Source: Pseudopyrenochaeta lycopersici (lineage: Eukaryota; Ascomycota; Dothideomycetes; Pleosporales; Pseudopyrenochaetaceae). Taken from it: a stretch of 64,000 bases of DNA. How positions within the stretch are numbered: position 1 is the stretch's first letter; each line of letters begins with the position of its first letter. Positions 38,778 through 48,727 of the stretch are shown one piece after another. The stretch spans positions 496,001 through 560,000 of the forward strand of contig NHZP01000007.1 in assembly GCA_003313425.1 (NCBI GenBank), written 5' to 3'. The translations under genes were made by a program, and so were the position numbers. Below the pieces are notes generated by a model. The model saw only the letters and a list, made by a program, of their open reading frames with translations. It did not search any database and had not been told where the DNA came from.

Positions 38778-39657
38778 TTAGCAAGCAGGGACAGGGTCGG
38801 TGTACGCGCAAGCAGTGGAGGGGCCGGTGGAAATGGCCTTGGGCTCGTTGCCGGGAGTGGTGCCCTCGAACTCCTCGCAGATCTCCTTGACGCTGGTCGC
38901 GCAGGTGGAGGAGTCGATGGTGGCAGTGTCGCCGAAGTTGGAGTTGATGCCAACGAGGAGCTTGCCGTTGCTAGCCTTGACGTTCTTGACCACGACGTGG
39001 CGCTCTGCGCTCTTCTTGCAGTTGCCGCAAGAGCGGTAGAGTTTACCAAAGGTATCGACTGTGAAGCCATCGATGGTCACGGTTCCGGCGCCATTGTGCT
39101 GGATGACCTTGTCTTCAGCTCCTGTCGCGCCGCCGCCGATGACGGTAGCATCACCGTCGCCCTTAATGGAGAGAGCATCTATTAACCAGTCAGCGCAAAA
39201 TTCATTGAAACTGAAGTGTCCGATGGAACTTACCCTCGCAAACTGCTGCCCACCAAACATTCTCGATAGTGCATGAGCCCTCTGAAGTGATAAGTCAGTG
39301 CGTGTTTTGAACCCCTTTCATATATGAACACTTACCACAATGAACACCCTCAATCTGGTCCTCACCAATGATAGCATTCTTGAGCGTGGCACCATCCTTA
39401 AGGAGGAAGACGGCATCAGCGTCTCCTCCCTCAGCTTGACCAGTGCAGCTAACGCCACGTCCGAAGGTCTTCATGCCACCATCGAAGGTGCCTGAGATCT
39501 CCATAGCCTCAGAAAGAGTCTCAGTGCCATTTCCAGAAGGAATAGCTAGCGAAGCACGCTTAAGAAGGTTGTAGAAGTTCATCGGGAGGGGCTTGGCGGG
39601 GCCGGCAGCTGCGCCAGCAGCCAGAGCAATGATGGAAACTGCAACGGAGGCCTTCAT
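38778..39657 (-). CDS. secreted pectate lyase, polysaccharide lyase family 3
   Basis: Three exons on the minus strand: 39657-39336, 39281-39234, 39178-38778; 256 residues. PL3 enzymes cleave de-esterified pectin by calcium-dependent beta-elimination outside the cell. Seen: a signal peptide ([19 protein letters not shown], cut near 18-19), [66 protein letters not shown], and cysteines spaced as in the PL3 beta-helix (CGNCKK). Typical length is about 230-260. The start is the ATG directly before the signal peptide; the frame runs upstream to 39714 without adding a better one. Introns of 54 and 55 nt are canonical. Confidence 0.95.
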
Positions 39658-41276
39658 TTTGATGTTGGTTGATTGGAATTTGGTAGTGAAGAATGTGCGA
39701 ATTGAAAGACTCAAAGATGTTGTATAAGGTCGGCTAGCGAAAGTGATGCGTCGAGCAGCAGAAAGAAGCGAAGTGAAGGGATGGGAGACGATGAACTTGA
39801 AAGACTGTTGTTGGCTCGAAGATGAGTGCAGATTTCTGGGTACATCTCATCCTCCTTCTTATACATCTGCGTAGTTACATCTTCTGGCTTCTCGAATTCT
39901 CTCAGCGGCGTCACATCGGAGGCATGTAGACGGGTTGGGATCGCAGATAGAGTGACCCCACAGTCAATGCTGACTTTGACGGCGCATGAAACCACGCTCG
40001 AGTAACCAAGATAGGAAAAGTGGAGGCTGATCGAGTTGGTGTTGGGCAATTTTTTGGCTCGAAACCATGCTCATTTTGTTCGAAACTACACATACTAGGA
40101 TAGTCTAAGCCTCGCGTATCGGGTGGTGAACGGCTCGTGCCCATTTCGGATTAGAGCACGGGACGGAGTCGTTTCAGACTATGGAGTTCTTGTCTCCTCC
40201 AATGACAAAGCCACGTCAGACGAAAATTCGCGAACGGCATGAATGCTGAACATGTCAAACCTTGTTTTCAGCTGGTTCCGCATAATAATGTTGTCTTTTA
40301 TGGCTCTTAAAGTTGCTCTTAATGTTCATTTCTACTAAGTAACATTTGTCATACCAGTGGCGGGTGACAGGCGAAATCACGAGGTCAATACTGATTTGTT
40401 CCTTGAAGAGGAGCATCATATAGAGGCATGAAGACTTGTCAGGCCGAAGACTCTTGCCAGTAACCCTTGGTAGATGGAAAGATGGGGCTCGAACAAGGTG
40501 ATTGAATGGTGGAAGAAACCCATTCTCTTGATGGGTCGTCATAGTGAACAAGGAGTATTCTAGAATTATGATCAGCATTATGAAATCCTAGTCGTCTCCT
40601 GTTGTCTCGTGTGAGGTCAGTAGATGGGCCCATATGATTCGAGCATTGTTGGCTCGATTCGAGTTCGGTGGTCGAAACAACAAACTGCTGTTTAAAGATT
40701 ATGTGCATGCCCAAACACTGTTTCAAACACTCTGGTTGGATATTTAGCGGTGCAAGAGACCACAGTCGCGAGACGGTGGAGCTGGAGGTGGGTATTAAGT
40801 TGCGTCGTAAGGCTGGCCAATGCATAGCTTGGCAGGGCCCACTGGTGTGGACGAAAGCTTACGTGCACTGCTTTGACAGGATCGATGAGCCTTCTGGACC
40901 TGACATGACTCGCTATTGTCTTCTTGCCAGCAACTCCTCACTTGTCCATGTCGCACACGTTACCGATTTGCTGGGAAGATGCCCCCTTGCACTCGGAGAA
41001 GCGACGTTCCGACTTGCGGCAATCCGAAAAGCAAAGGTACACCGAGATGAAATAGGACCGAATGGAATGCATCTTGACGGCTGTGGTATGAGACGTCACT
41101 TCACTTCCATCAATGGGAATGCAACTTTGGGTTCGCCTGTCCACTCTCGAATGGGCTATCATAATCCTGCACCTCCGATTGTGTGATCTAAATCCTCGTT
41201 GCAATAGATGAATATTCTTTTTCCTTGCCAACTATCTCGGTGTTTGAGATGTCTCCTACAATCTCGCTGTCTATGC
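39658..41276. other. intergenic: pectate lyase promoter and GMC gene 3' region
   Basis: About 1.6 kb between two minus-strand genes. A 172-codon plus-strand frame at 40668-41186 has no recognisable motif. No RNA gene seen. Confidence 0.5.
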
Positions 41277-43205
41277 CTACATCTCGAAACGAGTGTCATC
41301 TTCCTTGATCAAGTCCGCACCCTTCTCACCAACCGCGTACGTGGTGGACATGATGTTTCCACTAACATGGCCTGGGAAAATACTAGCATCCACTACCCTA
41401 AGACCTCTGACGACATCTTTTTTGCCGCTCATCACTCTCAGTCGCTCGTCGACTACTTGGCCTAGGGCAGCCGTGCCAATGAGATGATATTGCGTAGAAA
41501 TATGATTTGTCACATACTCAATGCGTTTCTCCTCTGTTTCTAGGCTTTCAGACGGAGGCGGCTGCACGCGCTCGCCCAACGATTTGGCTACCAGAGGGTG
41601 CTTCGAGACGGTATCTAGCCATTTGAGGCCTGCCGCAAGAACCTTTGCATCACAATCATGACGGAAGTACCCCGGGTCGATTGTGGGGGGCTTGAGTGGG
41701 TCTGAAGAGGATATGTGTACTGAGCCGCGAGACAACGGATGCTCGAGGCAGATGAGTAGAGAGACGCGGTTTTTCCCTACCGGTGGGGCGCTGAAGAACT
41801 GTGTCTGGTCGTTTCCCGCGCTCATGTCTAGTTGGCATGGGATACAGAATGTTTGCAGATTGGCAAAGGTGGGATCAGACAGCTGATCAACAATGACCTA
41901 TACGTCTCGTTCATCAAGGATTCACTCACACTTCGTAGCCCAGAGTACACGTACCTTCTCCTGCTTCTTCTCAAACTCATTCTTCGCCAGGCTCTTGACG
42001 GAAATATTATTTTGCAGCTTCTTCACACCTTCATCCCCGACCAGACTAGCATAGCTCACAAACCCCATCAACATTCCGGGACTGCCGTATGGGCCTTTAT
42101 TCGTCTTCTCATAGATTTCTTGCTGTGCTTTGGCATACTCCTCGCCCTGCAGCGCATCCATACTTAAGACGCCGTCCTTGAGATCGAACAACATGCCACC
42201 GAGAACATGATCCTGGAAGTTCGCTCCTACATGGGTATTCTCGATGGCGCATTCCACACCAGCCTTCTCAAGTACATTCGGATCGCCAATGCCAGATAGC
42301 TCGAGAAGCTGCGGAGTTTGGATCACTCCCGCTGCCAACACCACTTCTTTGGTGACCTTCGCTTGGTGAGTTTTACCTTCATAGCGGAACTCGATGCCCA
42401 CTGCTCGGCCACCGTCTAGTTGAACCTTGGTCGCCTGCGCCTCTGTAAGAACGCGGAGGTTCTTTCGATTGAGATGTGGTCTTAAATACCCTGTTGCAGC
42501 GTACGACCTCTTGCCTGGATCACCTGTTCTATCCACAGCCCCAAGCGACGAGTAAAAGCCAATATGATCGCCACTCCAAGCATCACTGATGGTTCTCTTC
42601 CCGCCGCCAATCTCATACGCCGCCTTACAGAAGTCCTCTTCCAGCGGCATATAGAAGTCATTGAAGCTGGTATGGATCGGGCCGTCAGTGCCATGGTACT
42701 TGTCTTTTGCAGCATGTGGCATGAATTGCTTGTCTTCCGGAAGCGCAGACACATCCGGAATGTCAAGTGTTTGGTGCTTCTTGAAATAGGGTACCAAATC
42801 ATCCCAACCCCACCCCGGATTCCCCATGGCTTCCCAAGCATCGTAGTCCTTCTTCGAGCCGCGCACATACATCAAGTAATTGATGCCAGAGCTTCCACCT
42901 AGAAGTTTGCCTCGTGGCATCGAATACGTCTTGTTGCCAGCGTTCGGCTGCGGAGTGCTGGACAAGCACCAATCGTACTCTGGACGCCCGATGAGGGTTG
43001 GGTAGAGTGACGGAGTACTAACTTTAGAATCCGCCATGCGATTTTTTCCTGCCTCAAGGACGCCCACAGTAACTGAAGGGTTCTCGGTGAGGCGGGCAGC
43101 GACAACCAAGCCTGCAGTGCCACCACCAACGACGATGTAGTCGTACTTTTCACAGAGGAATTCATCGAGTGAGCATAGTGCCGGACCAGTATTAGAAGGA
43201 CACAT
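41277..43205 (-). CDS. GMC family oxidoreductase (FAD-dependent)
   Basis: Two exons on the minus strand: 43205-41955 and 41897-41277; 623 residues. The frame is open up to 43358, but the ATG at 43205 (MCPSNTGPALCSLDEF) places the FAD motif at a usual distance. Seen: YDYIVVGGGTAGLVVAARL (21-39), the GMC signature PRGKLLGGSSGINYLMYVRG, AAGVIQTPQLLELSGIG, and the catalytic pair His555 (STQYHLIGTAALG) and Asn598 (GHVSGNIMSTTYA). These oxidise alcohols with FAD; substrate (aryl alcohol, choline, glucose or other) cannot be told. No signal peptide, so intracellular is likely. The intron is 57 nt, GTACGT...TATAG. Confidence 0.92.
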
Positions 43206-44257
43206 TATGAAATTAGAAATAATATCAATCGAGTAGAGAGTATCATTCCGCTTCGCTACACTCAAATACTTCCCGATAGACCCCCAGTGAAAGAGTCTAC
43301 AACCATTTCCCTTCCCCGCATCCCTGGGGCCCACAACTAAGTGTATCTCCGCCCGCAACTCCGCATACTACAAAGTATTGAGAGCGCGGGGTCAATTCAT
43401 TGACGAGTCTGCAATGCATTGAAGAGGGCCAGGAAGCGGGAGCATCATCGTGCATGACATTGTGCGGGGTAGTACTATGGGGCTTCACGTGAAACCTACC
43501 TTGCTGCCATGTATTCGTGAATCCATTTCGTTTACAGATTGATGTTCACATTTTTGATGAGAAAATGCCGAGAGGGGGCGGTGGCTGGAGTATTCTTCGG
43601 TTATCAAACGTTGAGAGAGCAAACACTCATCTGTACCTGGGCTGATGGCGTCGAAATTGCCAAATGTAGGAGCAAGAGTCAAAAAGCTACAAGTGGATTC
43701 AAAGCCAATCACAATAGTATAATTAATTAATTAATTAATTATTCATAAAATTGCTATTATGGACGAGAGTGCTTAAAAATGCCAATATGATATACTCACA
43801 TGCCCCTTTCACACCATCCCTCTCCAACCACGTAAAGAAAACTAAAGAAAGAACTAAAGAGATGGATAGGAAACAACAGACCTGACAGTCCAAATTACTA
43901 CTATGAGCCCATGGTGAGGCTGAGGGATCGGACATAAAGGAAAGGGGGGTATCTAACAATGCCACCAGACCGAGTAATTGCAAATGAAGGATGGGTAGGC
44001 CATTAGACAGAAATTGACTTGTAGAAACCCGGTGTCATGAGGTGTATTCAAATCCGGGCTAGAGACACCGTAGATGGACAAAGTCTCATCCAGCAGGGTA
44101 TCCAATGGAGCCCGATTCAGATTTGCAAAATTGAAATGCAGTTCCAGAAAGATGCGGGTTGAAATCGTAGAGAATGATGAGCCAAGATGCTAATCAAGAT
44201 GTGGGTACTAGGCTTAGATGAATGGAGAGCGATGCGGGTGCGGTGAACAAGGAGACA
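43206..44257. other. intergenic: GMC promoter and UBTD gene 3' region
   Basis: About 1.05 kb with no coding signal. It contains an AATT microsatellite around 43721-43741. Confidence 0.5.
43721..43741. repeat. AATT microsatellite
   Basis: Five uninterrupted aatt units in non-coding sequence. A candidate length-polymorphic marker only. Confidence 0.75.
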
Positions 44258-45398
44258 TTAAGAAGTAACCAGTGCGGTAAGGACGTAGTCGTTGGCGTAA
44301 TTCCAGTACGGATGCGATTCGAGCGTATCGTGGTCTTGGTATATACGTCCACCGTAGGCGAGTCGGATCTTGGAGTAGAGGTCCAACTGTAGTTGTTAGC
44401 ATGGTCCATGGTCGTAAAGGGGAGCAACTTTTGCACGCTCGAGACTCAAACTAGTATGAGCGTTCAGAGTGATCTTGACTCCAAACCAGACTTCTAGAGT
44501 GAAAAGAATCCAAGATTGTAGAATATTTGTTCAGCGAGCGTTGAACGTACCTCTGCTTGCTTCTTAAGCTTCTCAATGATTGACGCGACCGGCTCTTTCC
44601 TCCGTACACTGAGCAAAACGTCCTTCTGATTATGACTGGTTCTGGTTCGAACACGCTTGACATCGTCCTCGTCGTCATCGTCTGCGTTGTGTGCTCCCCC
44701 GACTTGGACACCAGCATTTGCTGGACCAGTCGCAGCCTCGCCATGATGTTCGTTGTTTTCCTCTTCTAGCCCCTCTGGCTCCACCACAACCCATTCTGGT
44801 ACCCTATACTGAACACCAGTCGAGTCGTATACGCCTTTCCATAAGAGTCCAGTTGGACAGGTGCAGCCTGTGACATCGAGCATTGTTTGCGCCTCCTGCA
44901 GCTCTCCAGCTTGCAAGTACTGCGCCGCAAGCCGTATCGCGCCCCATATCTCTTGCGACCCGGTCACCTGTGTGTCCCACCAGTCCTCACGCTCCTTTTG
45001 GAGCCGTGATCGCGTCCATGTAAGGTTTGTCGAGTCAGTCAGTGGCTTGACGCGCCCTCTGCTCTTCGAGGTAGGCGAGGCGAGCGTGTTGGGCAGTCGC
45101 GAGCGCTGGGCTGCAGGAATGGGCTTGATAGGCGTATTTGGGCGTTCGTTGGCATCTGATCGGTTTCGTGATGCGTGGGCGTTTCCCTGAGAGCCATGCG
45201 ACGCGCGTGGAGAAGGTATCGAGCTTGGTCGCGGCGAGGGTGCAGTAATGTTACGAGAGGAGGAATGCGGTTGGACAGCTGAGGTGCTATCTTCGCTTGG
45301 ACGAGAGGCGCAACATCCCTAGAATCATATATTAGACACTGTTGTCGAAGCAGGAACATGCTCCAAGACATGTCTTTTGTCGATGCTTGACGTACCAT
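44258..45398 (-). CDS. UBTD/DC-UbP-like ubiquitin domain protein
   Basis: Three exons on the minus strand: 45398-45396 (ATG alone), 45318-44551, 44386-44258; 299 residues. Spliced, the protein begins MGCCASRPSEDSTS, a classical N-myristoylation site (Gly2) with palmitoylatable Cys3-Cys4, so it is probably held at a membrane. A Ser/Pro-rich linker leads to the DC-UbP N-terminal domain (TRSRLQKEREDWWDTQVTGS, QEIWGAIRLAAQYL, PTGLLWKGVYDSTGVQYRVP, EWVVVEP), then an acidic spacer and a C-terminal ubiquitin-like fold (VLLSVRRKEPVASIIEKLKK, SKIRLAYGGRIYQDHDTL). Animal UBTD1/2 link E2 or E3 enzymes to substrates; the fungal role is not known to me. Intron 2 is 164 nt, longer than most, so a missed small exon is possible. 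Confidence 0.82.
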
Positions 45399-46536
45399 GG
45401 TGGACTGCTACCCCTCAACTCTCAACCGAGCTATATGAGCACGCCTAGTGATATCAAGAGCGAGTATAGAGCCGCAATAGCGTTAAGACGGGAGGGTTAA
45501 AGCAATAGGAGAGCGGTCGCATGAGCACAAAGCCAGCCTTCCTCGGCGATTGAAACCGAAATGCCTCAAGCTGCGGCGGGGAGCTGGGGGGGATTCTGTA
45601 ACTGGACTTCGCGGACATCAGTTGATTAATCCTGGCAATAGGCGCGGTTCACTTGTAGTCTACTAGTAGCCGACCATGGCTTGCTCCGCTCCCGTGATCT
45701 TTATGAGTGTCGTCCATCGAACGTTCGCCACACATGCATGCAAGGAAGCTAGAAGGGCCTATTGTGTGGTGTTTGTGGTGGCCAGCAGCTCACTCCCGGT
45801 TTAAACCATGCGTCATGCAGCTCGACTTGCGGTATTTGGCACCTCACGAGGGAGCAGCCCCATCAACAATAACTTCTCCCCAGTCAGCTGGAAGATGGCA
45901 AAAGAAGATTTGGAATACCCTGTTAGTTATGCTGGCGCTATCGGTGGCAGCACCGCATCGCCGATGATTTCATCCTTAACAAAGTACCTCACAAAAATAG
46001 TCACGGGCTCGTTTTCTATGGAAAACCACGAATCAATTAGATATTATTACGTCGAGGTGTGCCCTAGCGGCCGCTTGTGTACATCTCCTAATAAGGGTGT
46101 ACGCAGAGGGTATCAGGGGGTATTGCGCGATAAAAACAAGAGCTACCAAAAACGACAGCTAGGTACGTCCAAACACGACAATGGTATCAAAAAGAGAGAA
46201 ACAAGTGCAGAGTGGTATCAATCTAGACAAAAAGTGGGCATAAAACACTGAACAGGCAAAATTGACACCTCCAACATGTCAATGCCGCACAGATCGTGAT
46301 CCACGGGAAAGAGCGACGGAGAGTTGGTCGTAATGCAAAACAAAACTGGGTATGGAAGGGGATATCTGAAAGAACTCAATCCAAGTTCATGCATGAATCC
46401 ATGGAGATCCAAGGCAAAATTTTGGGGGTATCGGTGGTTGTGGCCGTGCGGTCAAACAAGGGAGTTGCGGTATCTTTGCTTTTCCGTCATTCCGTCGTGG
46501 CAATCGTCGAGAAAGGCAGAATCCCACCAGACCTTC
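45399..46536. other. intergenic: UBTD gene promoter and PH gene 3' region
   Basis: About 1.1 kb. A plus-strand frame at 45808-46251 has no family resemblance, and its second half is AT-rich and Lys/Gln-rich as expected of chance. No RNA gene seen. Confidence 0.5.
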
Positions 46537-48727
46537 TTAGGCGGTTGTAGACACAGCTGGGGTGCTTTTCGGCTCGCCAACAGTGACGGCTTCGGCAGGG
46601 ACATCACCGATGGTCTTCTCAGCTGGGGCAGCGGGAGCAGGCGTCTCGGTTGGCTTGTCAGCGACGACGGGGGCCTCTGACTTGGTCTCCTCGGTGGTTT
46701 CTGGCACAGTAGCAGGTGGCGTAGTGTCCTTCTTCTCCTTGGTCTCCTTCTTTCCTCCTGTGGCCTTTGACAGACTACGGGAAAGCTGACCGAAGATAGA
46801 GGTACGCTTAGCCTTGGGAGTCTGCTCCTCAGTGGGCTCGACTTTCGCCTCGGTAGCCGGAACTACAGGCTCTACAGGCTTAGCAGGCTCAGTTGCAGCT
46901 GGGGCATCCGCCGGGGTGTCTTCGATCTTTGGTGCGGCATCAACCTTGGCCTCTGGCGCAGGTGCCTTCTCGTGGGCAGCGGGCGACTTGGCCCGGTCCT
47001 TGGAACCGCCAAAGAACTTGCCAAAAGAGAAGTGTTCTTTCTCCTTGCTGGGGGTTCCCGATGCCGCGGCAGGCTTGCTCTCCTCGGTCTTTGGTGCACT
47101 CGACTCCGTAGCAGCGGCCTCGGGAGCGGCAGGGGTGGCAGGGGCAGCAACCTGGGCCTCCTCAAGGGGCTTGGATGCTTCAGGTGTAGCTTCAGCCTCC
47201 TTTGCGGGAGGGGCAGGGGCAACGAGATCATGCTCCTTCTTCTCTTCCTTGGGGCTCTTGAGCTTCTCAACGAAATTGCCGAAGATGGATCCACGCTTAG
47301 CGGGCTTGGGCTTCTCCTCAGTTGCCTTAGGAGCAGTTTCCTCTGTCTTTACCTCTTCCGCTGGGGCAGCAACAGGGGCGGGAGTAGGCTCAGACTTCAA
47401 GTCCTCGCTTGGCTTGGGGATGTCCGTGGTGATGACAGGAGCAGTGGTGGAGACGGGAGCAGTGGTCGAGGCTAAATGAGGTCAGTATATGCGGACTCCA
47501 AATCGAAGTACTGAACATACTCTCACCAATTTGAGGAGCAGCAGCTGACTCGCCCTTCTTGGCCTCTGGTTCAGCCTTGGCGGCTTCAGTCTCATCCTTA
47601 TGCTCCTTGTCCTTCTTGCCGAGAAGGCCACCGAAGATGCTAGCACGCTTGCCACGGGAGACGGAGCGGGACTTGCTCTTGGATTTCTTGGCCTTCTTCT
47701 CCTCGTCGGAGGAGCTGCTAGAAGACGAGCCTGCACGGGCAGGAGCAGCAACAGCAGGCTCCTCCGCGGCGGGCGTTTCGCCGTCGGCAAGCTTAGGTGT
47801 AGCGTCAGTGCTCTTCTTGGGTGCGGAGGCGGAAGCGGCCGCTAGTACGGTGGGCTTGCCTGCGTTATGTCAGCGCGCTGCAGCGGGAATAGCCGGATCG
47901 TCAACTAGTATGAGCGCGACAAGACGCGACGAGACGCGTCGGGAAAAAAAGATGAAATACATACCAATCTTCTCCTTCTGCTCCTTATAGCCCTCGCTGG
48001 ACTCGATTCCCTCTTTGGCTTCCTTGGCGTCCGAGATGGCCTTCTCGACGGCGAGGAACCAGCCATCACGCTCAGCGCCAGACTGAGCCTCAAAGGTGTG
48101 CTTGTGACCAGAGATCTTGAGGGCAAAGGCGACGGCGCCGTCCTTGACAAGGTCGGTCGCATAGGCCTGCGACGAAAATTAGCATGATTGCAGTGGGAAA
48201 AACTCTAGGTTTGTGCGTACCAAGTTGAGAACACCGGCGGGATGCTCCTTCTGGTCAGCGTGCTTGACAAAGAACAAAAGACCCTTTCCAGTCTGGCTGG
48301 ACCAGGCAACAACTGGGTGAGCGACCTCGGGCTTCTCGCCACGGAGGTACTGGCTCAAGTTGGCTGATGGAACGGGCTCTTCGCCAAACCAGAAGTACTT
48401 CTTGGAGAAGCGGAATGCACTGCGGTGGCTGTTAGAACTGTGCGCAGAAGCCGTATAGTTCTATTTGAAAACCCACTTCTTGAGACCGGGAGCCTTGTAG
48501 CCCAAAGCACCGCTGTAAATGGGCTCGACAACCTTCTCCTCGGCCTTGACATCCTTCTTGTCTTCGACTGGGGCAGCAGCCTCAGTCTCAGTCTTTGGCA
48601 CCTCCTCTGTCTTGGGTGCCTCGGCCGGGGCGACAACGTCGTCGCTGGCCACAACTGGAGCAGGCGCAGGCTCAACAGCGCCGACCTGGGGCACGTCGGC
48701 AGGCTTCTGTACTTCGGCGGCAGACAT
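46537..48727 (-). CDS. PH-domain protein of the fungal Mug6-like family with a long Ala/Pro/Glu tail
   Basis: Five exons on the minus strand: 48727-48477, 48419-48221, 48166-47965, 47859-47527, 47471-46537; 639 residues. After an acidic Ala/Pro/Glu leader comes a PH-like domain (about 70-215): EPIYSGALGYKAPGLKN, FRFSKKYFWFGEEPVPSANL, VVAWSSQTGKGLLFFVKHAD, AFALKISGHKHTFEAQSGAE and RDGWFLAVEKAISDAKE. The tail is disordered and repetitive, with KR-x-SIFG motifs near 287, 387 and 549 and a related HFSFGKFFGG near 474. PH domains bind phosphoinositides, so a cortical or membrane scaffold is my inference. Intron 1 uses a weak donor (GTGGGT); it is the only choice giving LKN|AFRFSKKYF, so that junction is less sure than the others. 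Confidence 0.82.

Noticed and set aside
40668..41186. 172-codon plus-strand frame
   Set aside because: No domain, signal peptide or conserved motif, and its composition does not look coding; it fills the spacer behind the GMC gene.
43206..43358. 51-residue N-terminal extension of the GMC oxidoreductase
   Set aside because: Not family-like and not a signal peptide; the ATG at 43205 gives the usual distance to the FAD-binding motif.
44030..44075. Sequence resembling a tRNA B box (gtattcaaatccggg)
   Set aside because: The flanking bases do not form a T stem and no acceptor or anticodon arm can be drawn.
45808..46251. 147-codon plus-strand frame
   Set aside because: No recognisable motif and an AT-rich second half; treated as chance.
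46814..47479. 221-codon plus-strand frame rich in Gly, Ser and Ala
   Set aside because: It is the antisense shadow of the Ala/Pro/Glu-rich tail of the PH-domain gene; low-complexity coding sequence commonly leaves an open antisense frame.
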